This document shows, one piece after another, positions 25,937 through 34,486 of a stretch of 64,000 nt of DNA. The DNA lies in the NCBI GenBank assembly GCA_028710415.1, contig JAQTUE010000021.1, positions 49,555 through 113,554 on the forward strand, read 5' to 3'. This DNA is from Paludibacter sp. Lineage in GTDB: Bacteria > Bacteroidota > Bacteroidia > Bacteroidales > Paludibacteraceae. Under the pieces are notes generated by a model. The model was given only the letters and a program-made list of their open reading frames with translations, did no database searches and had not been told where the DNA came from. Made by a program: the position numbers and the translations under genes. Positions within the stretch are counted from its first letter, which is position 1. Every line of letters starts with the position of its first letter.

Positions 25937-28011
25937 CTTTTTTTAATAACCACTATATCAGTTGATATGTCAGTTTGACTAAATATTTTATTTGGTAAGC
26001 GATACGCATCAATCAATTCAGCTTTTTTGTTCAGCTTTTCCTTAAATAGATTGTACTTATTGTCATTTGAAAGGAATGTATTCGGAATGATGAATATCAG
26101 GAGGCCACCAGGTTTGAGAAGATCCACACCACGCATCATAAAATATTGATCATACGTTGCTGCATCGGTCCTGGTTTTTTCTGTTTCCTTCATTGAATCT
26201 TCAATCACGGCCCATTTGGAAGTGAATTCCCGGTAAGGCGGGTTTCCGATCACCAGGTCAAAATCTGATGCAGGCATTTCATATCTCTTTATCTTACTGA
26301 AAAAGATCGTTTCAAATGCATCATTAATGATTGTGAAGTTCGGAAATTTAAGCTTCGTGATAGTAGCGGCATATTTGTCAATCTCATATCCGACAGCTGC
26401 ACAAAATTGCGGAACATATTCAAAGAATCTTCCAATTCCGCAGGCCGGCTCCAAAATCTTTTTACCCGCTGAATATTTGAATCCATGTTTCAATGCCAAG
26501 CCAAACATTTTTTCAATAACCATATACGGGGTATAGAACTGGTCCAGGATCCCAACGTCATGGGTGCCCTTTTCAACTTTCTTTGCCTGGCCACCCATGC
26601 CAGTGTATGTATCCAAAAGAGCAAGTTCCTTGGCTGAATACTTCAAAATATCATCGCCTCTTTCATCGATCAGCTTCCGGATATGATTTATTTTTTCCAG
26701 TTCGCTGTCAAATTCGGTTTTTACCCCTTCATCAACTAAAACGGCTGTTTTTTCAGGCTCTTCTGATGGGACAATAACCGATTCAAAGATTGACGGGTTT
26801 ATAGTGAGTCGGTTATTTGGTTGTTTAGCCAAATTGATATAACTGTCCTTTTCTTCTTGACCATACCGGCCTGACATTGCAAGGTATTGATTAAGCTTGT
26901 GATAATTTTCATCTTCCAAAATTTCATGAATTTCATTTGAAAGCTTTGCTGGGATATCAGCTTTATCAAGTTCAGATTTCCATTTTTTCTGCAACTCAAT
27001 ATCGCCATACAATTGACCACCAGATTCAATTTTTAATTTGTCATCTATTGAACTGTCGATCTCCATTAGCTTTTCGGCCAGGGATTGATTATCAGTTTCT
27101 GCCGGGGTCGCATGCTTACTCAAATTCAAATTGATATAATCAGCTGCGCTACCGGTATCACCGGCAAAACTTGTATTATCAGGGAAATCAATAATTATTT
27201 CTCCGGAATCTTCGGGATTCATCCGAATGCGAAGTACGGTTTGATCAGCAATAGTTACTGAGGCTACCCAGCCGATTTCATCGTCAACATATTCCCAGTT
27301 GTCTAACCTGGCCGGCAATGTAACGTCATCCTGAAAATAGTGAATATGCCCTTCCAGTTGATCTTTCCAAGCTTCCTTCTCGCTGTTTTGAGTGTCAAGT
27401 TTCTTTTCCATTTTTGATAGTTCTATGTAATAATCAACACTTTCCTTATACATGTGATGTGATGCAATTCTGGTAGCCGTTTCCGTGTCGTCCGTATGTT
27501 CCATTTCGGCCTTGGTGCCTGCAGCGAGTTGTTCAGCTACATAGCCTTCATCCCGTCCCCATTTAGCGGCAATTTCAGCGGCAGTATATCCCCGATTTAA
27601 TTCCGGGTCTTCTTGTTGCTCTGTGGCCTCCAGGGTATTCCATTTCTTAAATATTGTGTCATATCCAGCTGATTCATAATATTGGACAATTTTACCACCT
27701 GTAATTTCCTTAACTAAATCACGTCCTGCGTCAGTTATACCGCCGTTTTTTAACAATAAACCCTTTCTATACAAACTACCCTGCAAAGCATATAACTGAT
27801 TAGAAACATTATGCTTTTTAAAATAAGCATCACGGTAAGCCGATTTTAAGGATTTTACTATGTCAAGTACAACAAATTCATCCTTGGTTATTCCCTTGTA
27901 AAGATTCTCTTTTTCCATTTCAGTAAATTTTGTTTCTTGGGTTTCGCGACCAATACGGGCGAAACCTTTATATCCAGAAAACCGGCTTCGGTTGACTAAT
28001 TTACGGGCCAT
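25933..28011 (-). CDS. Eco57I-like N6-adenine DNA methyltransferase with extra N-terminal domains
   Basis: The 692-aa product has the adenine-methyltransferase motifs in gamma-type order: ILEPACGIGRFFEYVP (SAM binding) at ~519 and DLVIGNPPYREF with NPPY at ~590. Residues ~80-470 precede the catalytic core and hold no named domain; they include a small N-terminal module (SRFSGYKGFARIGRET). Together with the giant helicase and the mosaic protein, it completes a helicase-scaffold-methyltransferase cluster like those of polyvalent proteins. It may modify phage DNA or protect transferred DNA. Target unknown. Confidence 0.85.
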   Translation of the reverse strand: MARKLVNRSRFSGYKGFARIGRETQETKFTEMEKENLYKGITKDEFVVLDIVKSLKSAYRDAYFKKHNVSNQLYALQGSLYRKGLLLKNGGITDAGRDLVKEITGGKIVQYYESAGYDTIFKKWNTLEATEQQEDPELNRGYTAAEIAAKWGRDEGYVAEQLAAGTKAEMEHTDDTETATRIASHHMYKESVDYYIELSKMEKKLDTQNSEKEAWKDQLEGHIHYFQDDVTLPARLDNWEYVDDEIGWVASVTIADQTVLRIRMNPEDSGEIIIDFPDNTSFAGDTGSAADYINLNLSKHATPAETDNQSLAEKLMEIDSSIDDKLKIESGGQLYGDIELQKKWKSELDKADIPAKLSNEIHEILEDENYHKLNQYLAMSGRYGQEEKDSYINLAKQPNNRLTINPSIFESVIVPSEEPEKTAVLVDEGVKTEFDSELEKINHIRKLIDERGDDILKYSAKELALLDTYTGMGGQAKKVEKGTHDVGILDQFYTPYMVIEKMFGLALKHGFKYSAGKKILEPACGIGRFFEYVPQFCAAVGYEIDKYAATITKLKFPNFTIINDAFETIFFSKIKRYEMPASDFDLVIGNPPYREFTSKWAVIEDSMKETEKTRTDAATYDQYFMMRGVDLLKPGGLLIFIIPNTFLSNDNKYNLFKEKLNKKAELIDAYRLPNKIFSQTDISTDIVVIKKR

Positions 28012-28014
28012 ATA

Positions 28015-28305
28015 TTATTTAATGCCAAGTCCTTTATCAACTTCCTCACTTAATTTTTTATATCCAACTGGATCATATTTTTTAAGTGCTGCCCTCTTTA
28101 AACGGCGATGTTTTTTTATCATGTTTTCATACTCTTTGTCAAGTCTTTTTGTGCCTTCCAAATATATGGCCCCTTTGTATCTACCTCTGATTTTATCATT
28201 CGGAGTGAACGTTCCATATTTTTGCAGGAAAATGTCTCTTTTTTTAAAAAAATTATTTAACTCATTCTGACATTTATCGTAGATAATCTTAATTTGCTGT
28301 TTCAT
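28015..28305 (-). CDS. Small basic hypothetical protein
   Basis: The 96-aa product is rich in Lys and Arg and mostly helical, with KYGTFTPNDKIRGRYKGAIY in the middle. It may bind nucleic acid. It ends four bases before the methyltransferase gene. No family recognised. Confidence 0.55.
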   Translation of the reverse strand: MKQQIKIIYDKCQNELNNFFKKRDIFLQKYGTFTPNDKIRGRYKGAIYLEGTKRLDKEYENMIKKHRRLKRAALKKYDPVGYKKLSEEVDKGLGIK

Positions 28306-28332
28306 AATATTGTAGAATTATTTTAAGATCTC

Positions 28333-28569
28333 TTATCCCCTCACAAGACTTTGATAGTTCATTACTGTTCTCCTGTTATAAGGTGATTTTCTGGCATCTA
28401 CCTTTTTGGATTTCACAAATAGATGAATTTTCTTACCATGTTCATCTGTATCATGTTTACGCAGATATTTCATCATTCTTTCTGCGGCAGCTTTCGTGGA
28501 TTGAAGACTTTTCTGGCTTATCCATTTGCCTTTTGTAAAGTCGCTTTTGAACTTAATCAAGTATGCCAT
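28333..28569 (-). CDS. Small basic hypothetical protein
   Basis: The 78-aa product is basic, with KGKWISQKSLQSTKAAAERM and a conserved-looking beta start (MAYLIKFKSDFTKG). Nothing recognised. A short spacer of ~27 bases separates it from its downstream neighbour. Confidence 0.55.
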   Translation of the reverse strand: MAYLIKFKSDFTKGKWISQKSLQSTKAAAERMMKYLRKHDTDEHGKKIHLFVKSKKVDARKSPYNRRTVMNYQSLVRG

Positions 28570-28589
28570 AATCGTATATATAAAATTAT

Positions 28590-28871
28590 TTATCCAAAAA
28601 TTTTCTTTAAAAATGTTGACGTATCCTTTGTCCAGGAAAAATCCCAGTTTTTACTATTTACTTTATTACCAGGTTCCGGATTAAACAAATTACAACATCC
28701 CCGGGCCGCGCTAACCTTCGATAAAACCCTGGGATGCATACATAATGATGGCTTATTCAAAAAGGTGCAATACTCACACTGGAAATGATCTTTCTTAATT
28801 TCCATGTAAGAAACAGCCGGGGATTTTAACCTGGTAATGGCCGCCTTATCGAGTGCAATTAATCTTTTCAT
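28590..28871 (-). CDS. Small Cys-rich, possibly zinc-binding protein
   Basis: The 93-aa product has CEYCTF, LCMHPR and RGCCNLFNPE, spaced like a small metal-binding fold. No signal peptide. Function unknown; Cys-rich phage proteins of this size often bind DNA or host proteins, but that is inference. Confidence 0.55.
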   Translation of the reverse strand: MKRLIALDKAAITRLKSPAVSYMEIKKDHFQCEYCTFLNKPSLCMHPRVLSKVSAARGCCNLFNPEPGNKVNSKNWDFSWTKDTSTFLKKIFG

Positions 28872-28891
28872 CTGTTTGTGACTTTCATGAC

Positions 28892-29305
28892 TTAGGTTGT
28901 TTTTCCGTTTGTCTGAGTATAAAGCTTTTCTTTGGCCAAGTTCTTTTCAGCAAGCTTTTCTGCTTCGTCGCTTTTGATATTTTTAATAAGCACACCGGCC
29001 ACAAATCCTGCTCCAGTTAGAGCAAGTAGTGTTTTTAATTTATTTTCAAGCTTACCAGGTGTTGATAAAGTTGCAATTGCTACGAGCGTCCACCATCCAC
29101 TATTGAAAAAATAGTAAGCAAGGGTTTCCCGGGTCCAGTACTGGCGACTTGTTAATTCACCTTTCGCCCACTGATCACGCCATTTTTTATTATAATGAAA
29201 GTAAATCGCGTCACCAGGGCCGGGTATCAAATCCGATAAAATCAAACCTGCAAATGTGGCTAATAACAAGCCTTTGTCACCTTTTAAGAATTCAGGTTTA
29301 TTCAT
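28892..29305 (-). CDS. Multi-pass membrane protein
   Basis: The 137-aa product has hydrophobic segments near residues 12-28, ~67-85 and ~95-115 (for example LLALTGAGFVAGVLI) and a charged C-terminal tail. An N-terminal block, SDLIPGPGDAIYFHY, contains a Gly/Pro turn. It shares a short leftward run with a single-pass protein (29307-29537). Role unknown. Confidence 0.6.
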   Translation of the reverse strand: MNKPEFLKGDKGLLLATFAGLILSDLIPGPGDAIYFHYNKKWRDQWAKGELTSRQYWTRETLAYYFFNSGWWTLVAIATLSTPGKLENKLKTLLALTGAGFVAGVLIKNIKSDEAEKLAEKNLAKEKLYTQTNGKTT

Positions 29306-29306
29306 G

Positions 29307-29537
29307 TCAAATTATCTTTTTCAAAAATGATCTTTGTGGTCTGAAATCCGGATTATCCTTTTTCTCTTTTTGAAGCTGGTATTGGCTGATCATGTAATCA
29401 ACCTTCAATTTTCTGGCCTCAATATATTTTATATACAGGAAAGCGGCGCCAACCACAACAATAGTACCCGTTATCACCCAGCCGGCTACCTTTATACCCG
29501 TGCCGTCCAATATTTCTTTTATATCACTTGTTATCAT
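29307..29537 (-). CDS. Single-pass membrane protein
   Basis: The 76-aa product has one transmembrane segment (VITGTIVVVGAAFLYIKY) after a short N-terminus, and a basic cytoplasmic-type tail. One base separates its stop from the next start. Function unknown. Confidence 0.6.
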   Translation of the reverse strand: MITSDIKEILDGTGIKVAGWVITGTIVVVGAAFLYIKYIEARKLKVDYMISQYQLQKEKKDNPDFRPQRSFLKKII

Positions 29538-29543
29538 GGCAAA

Positions 29544-29903
29544 TTATTTAAAAATCGAGATAGAATCAATAAAACGATCCAGGTCAGATTTCATTTTTGA
29601 GTCATTCTTTGTCACCCTTTTACTTACTCGCTTCTTTTGTTGATGCAAGTGTTTAACGATATTAATTCTTCGTATTTTTGAAATTTTCACTGCATCTTTA
29701 TGAATTGATCCCAGGTAATCCTTATATACATATCCCGGGGGCACCATATTCACAGAACCAAATGGTGAATTTTCAATATCTCCAATCTTATTATAAATTT
29801 TATTAGCTTCACCTTTTGAATTGAATAATTGGCATTTTCCGTCAACAATGATAGCCCATTTATGAGTGTCATTCTGAACTTTGAATGTACTTTCCTTTTT
29901 CAT
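29544..29903 (-). CDS. DUF2188-like protein with basic tail
   Basis: The 119-aa product starts with a domain like DUF2188: FKVQNDTHKWAIIVDGK then a SKGEANKIYNKI helix. The C-terminal part is basic and Lys-rich, ending near RFIDSISIF. A second DUF2188-like gene lies at 62728-62931. DUF2188 proteins are small and of unknown function. Confidence 0.55.
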   Translation of the reverse strand: MKKESTFKVQNDTHKWAIIVDGKCQLFNSKGEANKIYNKIGDIENSPFGSVNMVPPGYVYKDYLGSIHKDAVKISKIRRINIVKHLHQQKKRVSKRVTKNDSKMKSDLDRFIDSISIFK

Positions 29904-29907
29904 TATA

Positions 29908-30144
29908 CTATTTTTTCGGGATTAGTATTGACTGAATGGCATGTTTCACGGGCTTGCCGCTTTTGCCTTTCTTCCGGAATTCTGGTTTGAGTTTACCAAC
30001 AATTGCCTTCGCGCCAGAAACATTGAACTTATCGCCTGAATATAGCGTATGAGACAGGGGGACCGTCCTGAGACTGTTTTTTACGAATTTTTTCGGAGAC
30101 TTTTGCCTGTTATGAATGAATTCGGCATTTTTAGAAAACGGCAT
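29908..30144 (-). CDS. Small basic protein at the divergent control region
   Basis: The 78-aa product is very basic and contains SLRTVPLSHTLYSGDKF, which I associate with a small MGE protein family of unknown role. The mRNA leader holds a G-rich run just before the ATG. It is the first gene of the leftward series that ends at 13255 and begins beside the rightward 30294 operon. Confidence 0.6.
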   Translation of the reverse strand: MPFSKNAEFIHNRQKSPKKFVKNSLRTVPLSHTLYSGDKFNVSGAKAIVGKLKPEFRKKGKSGKPVKHAIQSILIPKK

Positions 30145-30172
30145 GATGCACCCCCCCTCGCCTTTGTTTCCA

Positions 30173-30180
30173 CAAAACTA
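30173..30180 (-). promoter_or_regulatory. Possible leftward -7 element
   Basis: On the minus strand this reads TAGTTTTG, a TANNTTTG match 29 bases before the 30144 start. No clear TTTG partner sits at 17 bases. The intergenic region 30145-30293 is a divergent promoter region and holds no gene that I can see. Confidence 0.45.
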
Positions 30181-30239
30181 TCATTTTTTGCGACGGGAAT
30201 TGTTAAAAAGTATAAACATCTTTTTATAGGACTGCTTGC

Positions 30240-30267
30240 TTTGTCAAATCTTTATTACATACCTTTG
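30240..30267 (+). promoter_or_regulatory. Bacteroidota-type promoter for the 30294 operon
   Basis: TTTG at 30240-30243 and TACCTTTG at 30260-30267 are separated by 16 bases, matching the Bacteroidota consensus. The expected transcription start leaves a leader of about 20 bases before the ATG at 30294. Confidence 0.7.
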
Positions 30268-30293
30268 ATAAAACATTTATTTATATTTTTAAT

Positions 30294-30785
30294 ATGGACA
30301 GCACGAGGATGACGGACAGCCCTATAAAGTCATCATCTTACAAGGCATTTTTAGCGAGCTGCGATGTTATAGGCGAAGAAAATGTTCTTAAAATACTTTC
30401 TTTAATAAAAGAATCGCAAATAAAACAAGTTGAAGATATTAAGAATCATATAATAAATGTAACAACATCCAGGTTCGACGTAGATAATAACTTTTTCCGA
30501 AAAAAGAGAATTACTTATACCATAACTCATAATTCCCTATGTTTTGCCGTAATATTGTTTCAACTTCGAAAGTATTTTACTTTATCGTATAAGGCTATTT
30601 GTGAAGAATTGCATATTAAACCCAAAAACACTATTTGGTTTTATTATAAGAAGTTAAATGCTCTTAACGAAAAGAACGACCAGGATAAATACTACATCAA
30701 TTTAATATCTGAGATCGATTCAGATATTAAAAATTATATAGATAAAGTAATCAAAAATAATACACACAATGGCAAAGACTACTGA
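30294..30785 (+). CDS. HTH protein resembling DnaA domain IV
   Basis: The 163-aa product has a C-terminal helix-turn-helix-like segment: LRKYFTLSYKAICEELHI then PKNTIWFYYKKL. Its spacing resembles the DnaA C-terminal DNA-binding domain, where two helices contact a DNA box. No ATPase domain is present, so it is not a full DnaA. A second in-frame ATG at 30309 has a closer GAGG. It may control replication or the operon's own promoter. The next gene overlaps it by 17 bases. Confidence 0.55.
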   Translation: MDSTRMTDSPIKSSSYKAFLASCDVIGEENVLKILSLIKESQIKQVEDIKNHIINVTTSRFDVDNNFFRKKRITYTITHNSLCFAVILFQLRKYFTLSYKAICEELHIKPKNTIWFYYKKLNALNEKNDQDKYYINLISEIDSDIKNYIDKVIKNNTHNGKDY

Positions 30786-31863
30786 AGGAATCAGAGAACC
30801 AGGCGAGAATGCGACAGAAAATGTAACAGGAAATATTGTCGATCCCATTATCGCAGCGAACCCGTCGAACAAGGATTATTCCAAATATAACGCCACTATC
30901 CATACTGATATACCAGGTGAAATGCCTGATATACCAGAACCAATGCAGCAACCTATTGATGTTGACTTCACAACAAAAAGCGAGGATCCGATCTTTCCTG
31001 ATGATGATAGTGGACCCGGTTCAGGAGGTATTGGTGGTGGTGGTGGTTCCCGCAGTGAGATAGATCATGAAGAGCCAGAAGAGCCGGAAGGAACAAAAGT
31101 AGATCTCACCCAAAGTCAAAAAATGCTCATTGCAAGGGCAGCTACCAATATAGGCATTAACTTCCTGGGTAAAGCGAATGAGTTTATCATTGACAGATGG
31201 ATGATCACTGAAAAACATGTGACAAATCGTATCCTGGAGGGGAAGGCGGATCCGGATGTGCTCGATTTCAAAATTAATATCGGAAGTACTGTCATTGATA
31301 TGAGACAACTTCTTACCTCGAGTAGATCGATTGTTGAAAAAGGATTTGAATTCACAAAGGAGGAACAGAAAGAAATAGCCGCACTTATAGCGGCAATATT
31401 GAAAGAAAAAAATATTGAGATGTCACCTGAGGCAATGCTCGTTGCCATGATAGCACAAAAATATACGCTCGGAAGTATTGAGATGTACAAAACAAAAGAG
31501 GAAGTTGAAAACCTGCTAAACAGGGTAAATGAACTTATCAGGATCAATAAAGAAAATCATAACATCCATGGCCAGGGTGTCACTATTGAGCCTAGTGAAA
31601 AACCACCGGCCGCTGCAGCAGGCGCAACTCAAACTAAAACAAAGGCCACTTCACCGAAAAATAATAAAGGTTCTAACAAAAGGCCTGTTGCAGATAAACA
31701 ATCCACCGATGACGGAGATATATCTGACGATAAAGCGGGTGCTCCGGTGGCTGATATCAGGGAGCCTGGCGAAGTAAGACAACCAAGGCGTCAAAAAAGG
31801 ACAGTGGATAAAGATGAAATGAGGAAAATGGTACAAGATGTTGAGTTTGTCCCAGTTAAATAA
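30769..31863 (+). CDS. Acidic low-complexity protein, unknown
   Basis: The 364-aa product has an acidic Pro/Asp-rich N-terminus with a Gly-rich run (GGIGGGGGSRS), a helical central part (MLIARAATNIGINFLGKANE, then EMYKTKEEVENLLNRVNELI), and a basic C-terminal tail. The motif IREPGE occurs near both ends (GIREPGENAT and DIREPGEVRQ). It lies between a DNA-binding protein and a P-loop ATPase and could be a virion or packaging partner. No family recognised. Confidence 0.6.
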   Translation: MAKTTEGIREPGENATENVTGNIVDPIIAANPSNKDYSKYNATIHTDIPGEMPDIPEPMQQPIDVDFTTKSEDPIFPDDDSGPGSGGIGGGGGSRSEIDHEEPEEPEGTKVDLTQSQKMLIARAATNIGINFLGKANEFIIDRWMITEKHVTNRILEGKADPDVLDFKINIGSTVIDMRQLLTSSRSIVEKGFEFTKEEQKEIAALIAAILKEKNIEMSPEAMLVAMIAQKYTLGSIEMYKTKEEVENLLNRVNELIRINKENHNIHGQGVTIEPSEKPPAAAAGATQTKTKATSPKNNKGSNKRPVADKQSTDDGDISDDKAGAPVADIREPGEVRQPRRQKRTVDKDEMRKMVQDVEFVPVK

Positions 31864-31871
31864 CTATTAAA

Positions 31872-32759
31872 ATGAAAACCCGGGAACCACTATTGTATGT
31901 TGCTATTGGCAAAAAGTTTATAGGCAAAACCCATGAAACATTAAAGCTTATTGATAGTTATACCAAGGGCAATCCTGCAACCAATTTTAAGCCGCGAAAG
32001 GTGCTTATCATGGATGTTAACAATGAGTTCCCTCAATTTAAAAAAATATCACCGAATGATATTATCAAATTTACTGTACATCCGAAAATTGAATGCCGGC
32101 GTATTTCAGTATTGAAGACCAATGGTAATGCTATGAGCCTTGATGAGATAGCCGAAACATCATTTAATGCCCTGAAGCAATTCCGCGGCGGCCTATTTCT
32201 GATGGAGGATGTAAGTAAATACGTATCTGACAACTTGCAAAAAGATATTATCGGCACCCTGGCAACATCCCGGCATATTGATACAGACATAATAGCTCAC
32301 TTTCAGTTTATTGGGAAGGTTGGAAATCCTAAAATAAAATCTACAATGAACATATTGCGATTTCACAAAGTCGGTGATGATGTGGAATCTCACAAAAGTA
32401 ATTTCCTGGAGTATACCCAGATCCTGAAAATTGCTGAGACGCTGGTTAATAAATCATTTGATTATGGTTTAAGATTATCCCGGAAAACGAAAGACGAGAA
32501 AGAACAGAAAGCAATATATGATAAGTATTGTAGATTTTTCTGTTATGTCGATTTTGATAAAGACCAAATCAGGGGTAACTTTACGAGCGAACAATTCAAG
32601 GAAGCTATTACGGATTATATCATGTTCAACCCAAAGCAGACCATTGATAACCAGCTAAAGTTAAAGGATCCACAAACCGGCCGGAGTATCCACACCTATA
32701 GTACCGCTCTTAATTTTTGCAGGGATGATCTTTACGAGAGATTCTACGGGAATACTTAA
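31872..32759 (+). CDS. P-loop ATPase, FtsK/HerA- or A32-like
   Basis: The 295-aa product has Walker A GKKFIGKT at residues 13-20, an MDVNNEF strand, Walker B-like GGLFLMEDVSKYV at ~106-118, and a conserved TSRHIDTDIIAHFQ block at ~130-145. This order fits compact ATPases of the FtsK/HerA superfamily. Those include A32-like DNA-packaging ATPases of tailless viruses and Zot-like proteins. I place it in that superfamily with moderate confidence. It is the last gene of a three-gene rightward operon and is followed by a terminator. Confidence 0.6.
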   Translation: MKTREPLLYVAIGKKFIGKTHETLKLIDSYTKGNPATNFKPRKVLIMDVNNEFPQFKKISPNDIIKFTVHPKIECRRISVLKTNGNAMSLDEIAETSFNALKQFRGGLFLMEDVSKYVSDNLQKDIIGTLATSRHIDTDIIAHFQFIGKVGNPKIKSTMNILRFHKVGDDVESHKSNFLEYTQILKIAETLVNKSFDYGLRLSRKTKDEKEQKAIYDKYCRFFCYVDFDKDQIRGNFTSEQFKEAITDYIMFNPKQTIDNQLKLKDPQTGRSIHTYSTALNFCRDDLYERFYGNT

Positions 32760-32781
32760 CCATCACACTGTATTAAATAAT

Positions 32782-32814
32782 GAAACCCGACTGATTAGCC
32801 GGGTTTCTCTTTTT
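32782..32814 (+). terminator. Rho-independent terminator between convergent genes
   Basis: GAAACCCG (32782-32789) and CGGGTTTC (32800-32807) form an eight-base stem followed by a T-rich run. It ends the 30294-32759 operon and can also serve the leftward gene ending at 32835. Confidence 0.85.
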
Positions 32815-32834
32815 ATACCAGAATGGTTATCTTA

Positions 32835-33275
32835 TCAACGCTTGGCGATCGCCGGGGGATCTTCCAGGTGTACGGCAATAAGGAATTTTTGAATAAATGC
32901 CCAGTCAAAAATGCCATTAGCCCCAAAACCAGCCAAGGCCGCGTAAATTAACGCCTGCCAAAACTGAATCGGTTCGAATATACCCAAGTTCAGGAAAAAT
33001 GCCGCCAGTGCAACAAGCAGGGCCACAAACCAACTTAGGTACTGCTTCGCGAAGCCTTTTAATTTAATAAATTTATTTACAAGGCTGGTCAGGAAGATTA
33101 CCGAGGCCGCGAACAGGAAGAATGTTTTCACATAAGCGCCAAACTCAAATGTTATAGGTAGTGGAGGCAAGGTAATAACGTCTCCCGGGGGCGGTATTGA
33201 GTCCTGGCTAAAAAGTGCGAAGGGAATCACAAACACTGTGAAAATCGCAATCATAAAACAAAAAATCTTTTTCAT
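32835..33275 (-). CDS. Holin-like membrane protein
   Basis: The 146-aa product has a signal-like N-terminus (KKIFCFMIAIFTVFVIPFAL, a hydrophobic segment), then a Pro-rich loop and three further hydrophobic segments, including LSWFVALLVALAAFFL and ALIYAALAGFGANGIFDWAF. This is the layout of holin-like proteins in Bacteroidota phages and would make pores in the inner membrane. It lies apart from the transglycosylase at 36888-37379. The role is inferred from topology. Confidence 0.65.
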   Translation of the reverse strand: MKKIFCFMIAIFTVFVIPFALFSQDSIPPPGDVITLPPLPITFEFGAYVKTFFLFAASVIFLTSLVNKFIKLKGFAKQYLSWFVALLVALAAFFLNLGIFEPIQFWQALIYAALAGFGANGIFDWAFIQKFLIAVHLEDPPAIAKR

Positions 33276-33320
33276 GACATTAAGAATTTAGTTATAACTA
33301 AGTTAAGATCGGATCTCATA

Positions 33321-33328
33321 CAAAGGTA
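33321..33328 (-). promoter_or_regulatory. Possible leftward -7 element for the holin-like gene
   Basis: On the minus strand this reads TACCTTTG, ~46 bases before the 33275 start. No clear -33 element at the usual spacing. The intergenic region 33276-33343 holds nothing else I can identify. Confidence 0.4.
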
Positions 33329-33343
33329 GAAACATTCTATTGA

Positions 33344-33745
33344 TTATTTTTTACTTTTTTCAGACAGGTTGAACTTTCGATCATTAACAAGGTTTTTCTT
33401 TGCTATTATCTCCTTATTCAAGGCCCGTAGTTCCATTTTTATATCAATCAGCTTGATATTATTGCGATAAGTTTCCCATTTATCATGCAATAATGATGAA
33501 AGAAAATCGAATCTTTCTTCCAAAAGGTCAATATCAAACTGAATCATGTCAATCAACCTTTCAGTTTTAATTTTATCCTCTTCTGGCGTAAGCACTATAT
33601 GAGGTTTCCGATGGATCTCATCATTATAAGCTTCCATATGACGAAATAACATTAACTTCTTAACGAACTTATTTGATCCATGAAGCGTCAGAAGTTCATC
33701 TTCTGTCTTTAAGATCTCATTTAATAACTGTTCATGCTTTTCCAT
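33344..33745 (-). CDS. Coiled-coil hypothetical protein
   Basis: The 133-aa product is almost all helix, with long heptad-like segments (for example LLTLHGSNKFVKKLMLFRHM and ELRALNKEIIAKKNLV). Possibly a structural or adaptor protein. It overlaps the end of the peptidase gene at 33732-34259 by ~14 bases. Confidence 0.55.
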   Translation of the reverse strand: MEKHEQLLNEILKTEDELLTLHGSNKFVKKLMLFRHMEAYNDEIHRKPHIVLTPEEDKIKTERLIDMIQFDIDLLEERFDFLSSLLHDKWETYRNNIKLIDIKMELRALNKEIIAKKNLVNDRKFNLSEKSKK

Positions 33746-34259
33746 TTTCTTTCCTTTCTATCATTAAAATGTTAAGTATACCGTTGTACCCGGTTAACCA
33801 GTATAAAGGGAATTGCTTTATCCCGACATATTCCGAGTTTACGGGGTGCACAATCTCAAATTGCTTATTTATGATCACGGCATGCCTAATCTGTTTAGGT
33901 CCTCCAATGGGATTAAAATACTTAGGGCTGAACACTGAAGCGATAAAATACCCATCCACGCCTTCCATATTTTCTATTTCCGGAAATCTGTCTTTTGATG
34001 GGAATTTCCAATCGGTGGTATCCCCTGGTGGAAATGATTCATAATTATTATTGATCACCTGAAATCTTGAATTATATAGTGTTCCATGAAATTCGTATCC
34101 GGAATTACTGATAAAACCAACTGTCTTTAACCAGAAATCTTCATTATAATCCTTGAAATTTGGCACACTTTCTAGCGGCATATCTAAAAGAGAAGCTACG
34201 GCAGCCTGCATACAGTTTCCAGATGCGTTGTCAACAATTGTTTGGTATATGGTTGTCAT
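33732..34259 (-). CDS. C39-like cysteine-peptidase-fold protein
   Basis: The 175-aa product opens with GNCMQAAVASLLDMPLESVP, the C39-like signature with the putative catalytic Cys at residue 16. A RHAVI block later may hold the catalytic His. Small proteins of this kind are common in phages and mobile elements, where the role is unclear. It might process a peptide or act in a non-catalytic way. It overlaps the DUF551-like gene by ATGA. Confidence 0.65.
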   Translation of the reverse strand: MTTIYQTIVDNASGNCMQAAVASLLDMPLESVPNFKDYNEDFWLKTVGFISNSGYEFHGTLYNSRFQVINNNYESFPPGDTTDWKFPSKDRFPEIENMEGVDGYFIASVFSPKYFNPIGGPKQIRHAVIINKQFEIVHPVNSEYVGIKQFPLYWLTGYNGILNILMIERKENGKA

Positions 34260-34486
34260 TTAGGTATAAATCTCCATTTAACAGGTTTGGGCGCGTCAAA
34301 TGCAAATATACTGCCTATCACGGGTAATCTACCGAATATACCTATCTGGTAAATACTGCCACATAGTTCTTTTTCTAATTCCACTAATACCGGTATATCA
34401 TCAGGGGGTTTTTGATCGGAAAATAAAACCCAGCACGAATGCGGATCCAGGTTGACATTTCCAGAATTCTCATTCTTTTTTTTCAT
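34256..34486 (-). CDS. DUF551-like small protein
   Basis: The 76-aa product has HSCWVLFSDQKPPDDIPVLV, typical of the DUF551 family with a Trp and a Pro-Pro near the start, and ends with VKWRFIPK, like the family's W-x-x-hPxP ending. Function unknown; DUF551 genes are frequent in phages. Confidence 0.6.
   Translation of the reverse strand: MKKKNENSGNVNLDPHSCWVLFSDQKPPDDIPVLVELEKELCGSIYQIGIFGRLPVIGSIFAFDAPKPVKWRFIPK

Noticed and set aside
31872..32759. Large terminase
   Set aside because: Size and motif order do not fit a terminase ATPase plus nuclease; it fits a compact FtsK/HerA-type ATPase.
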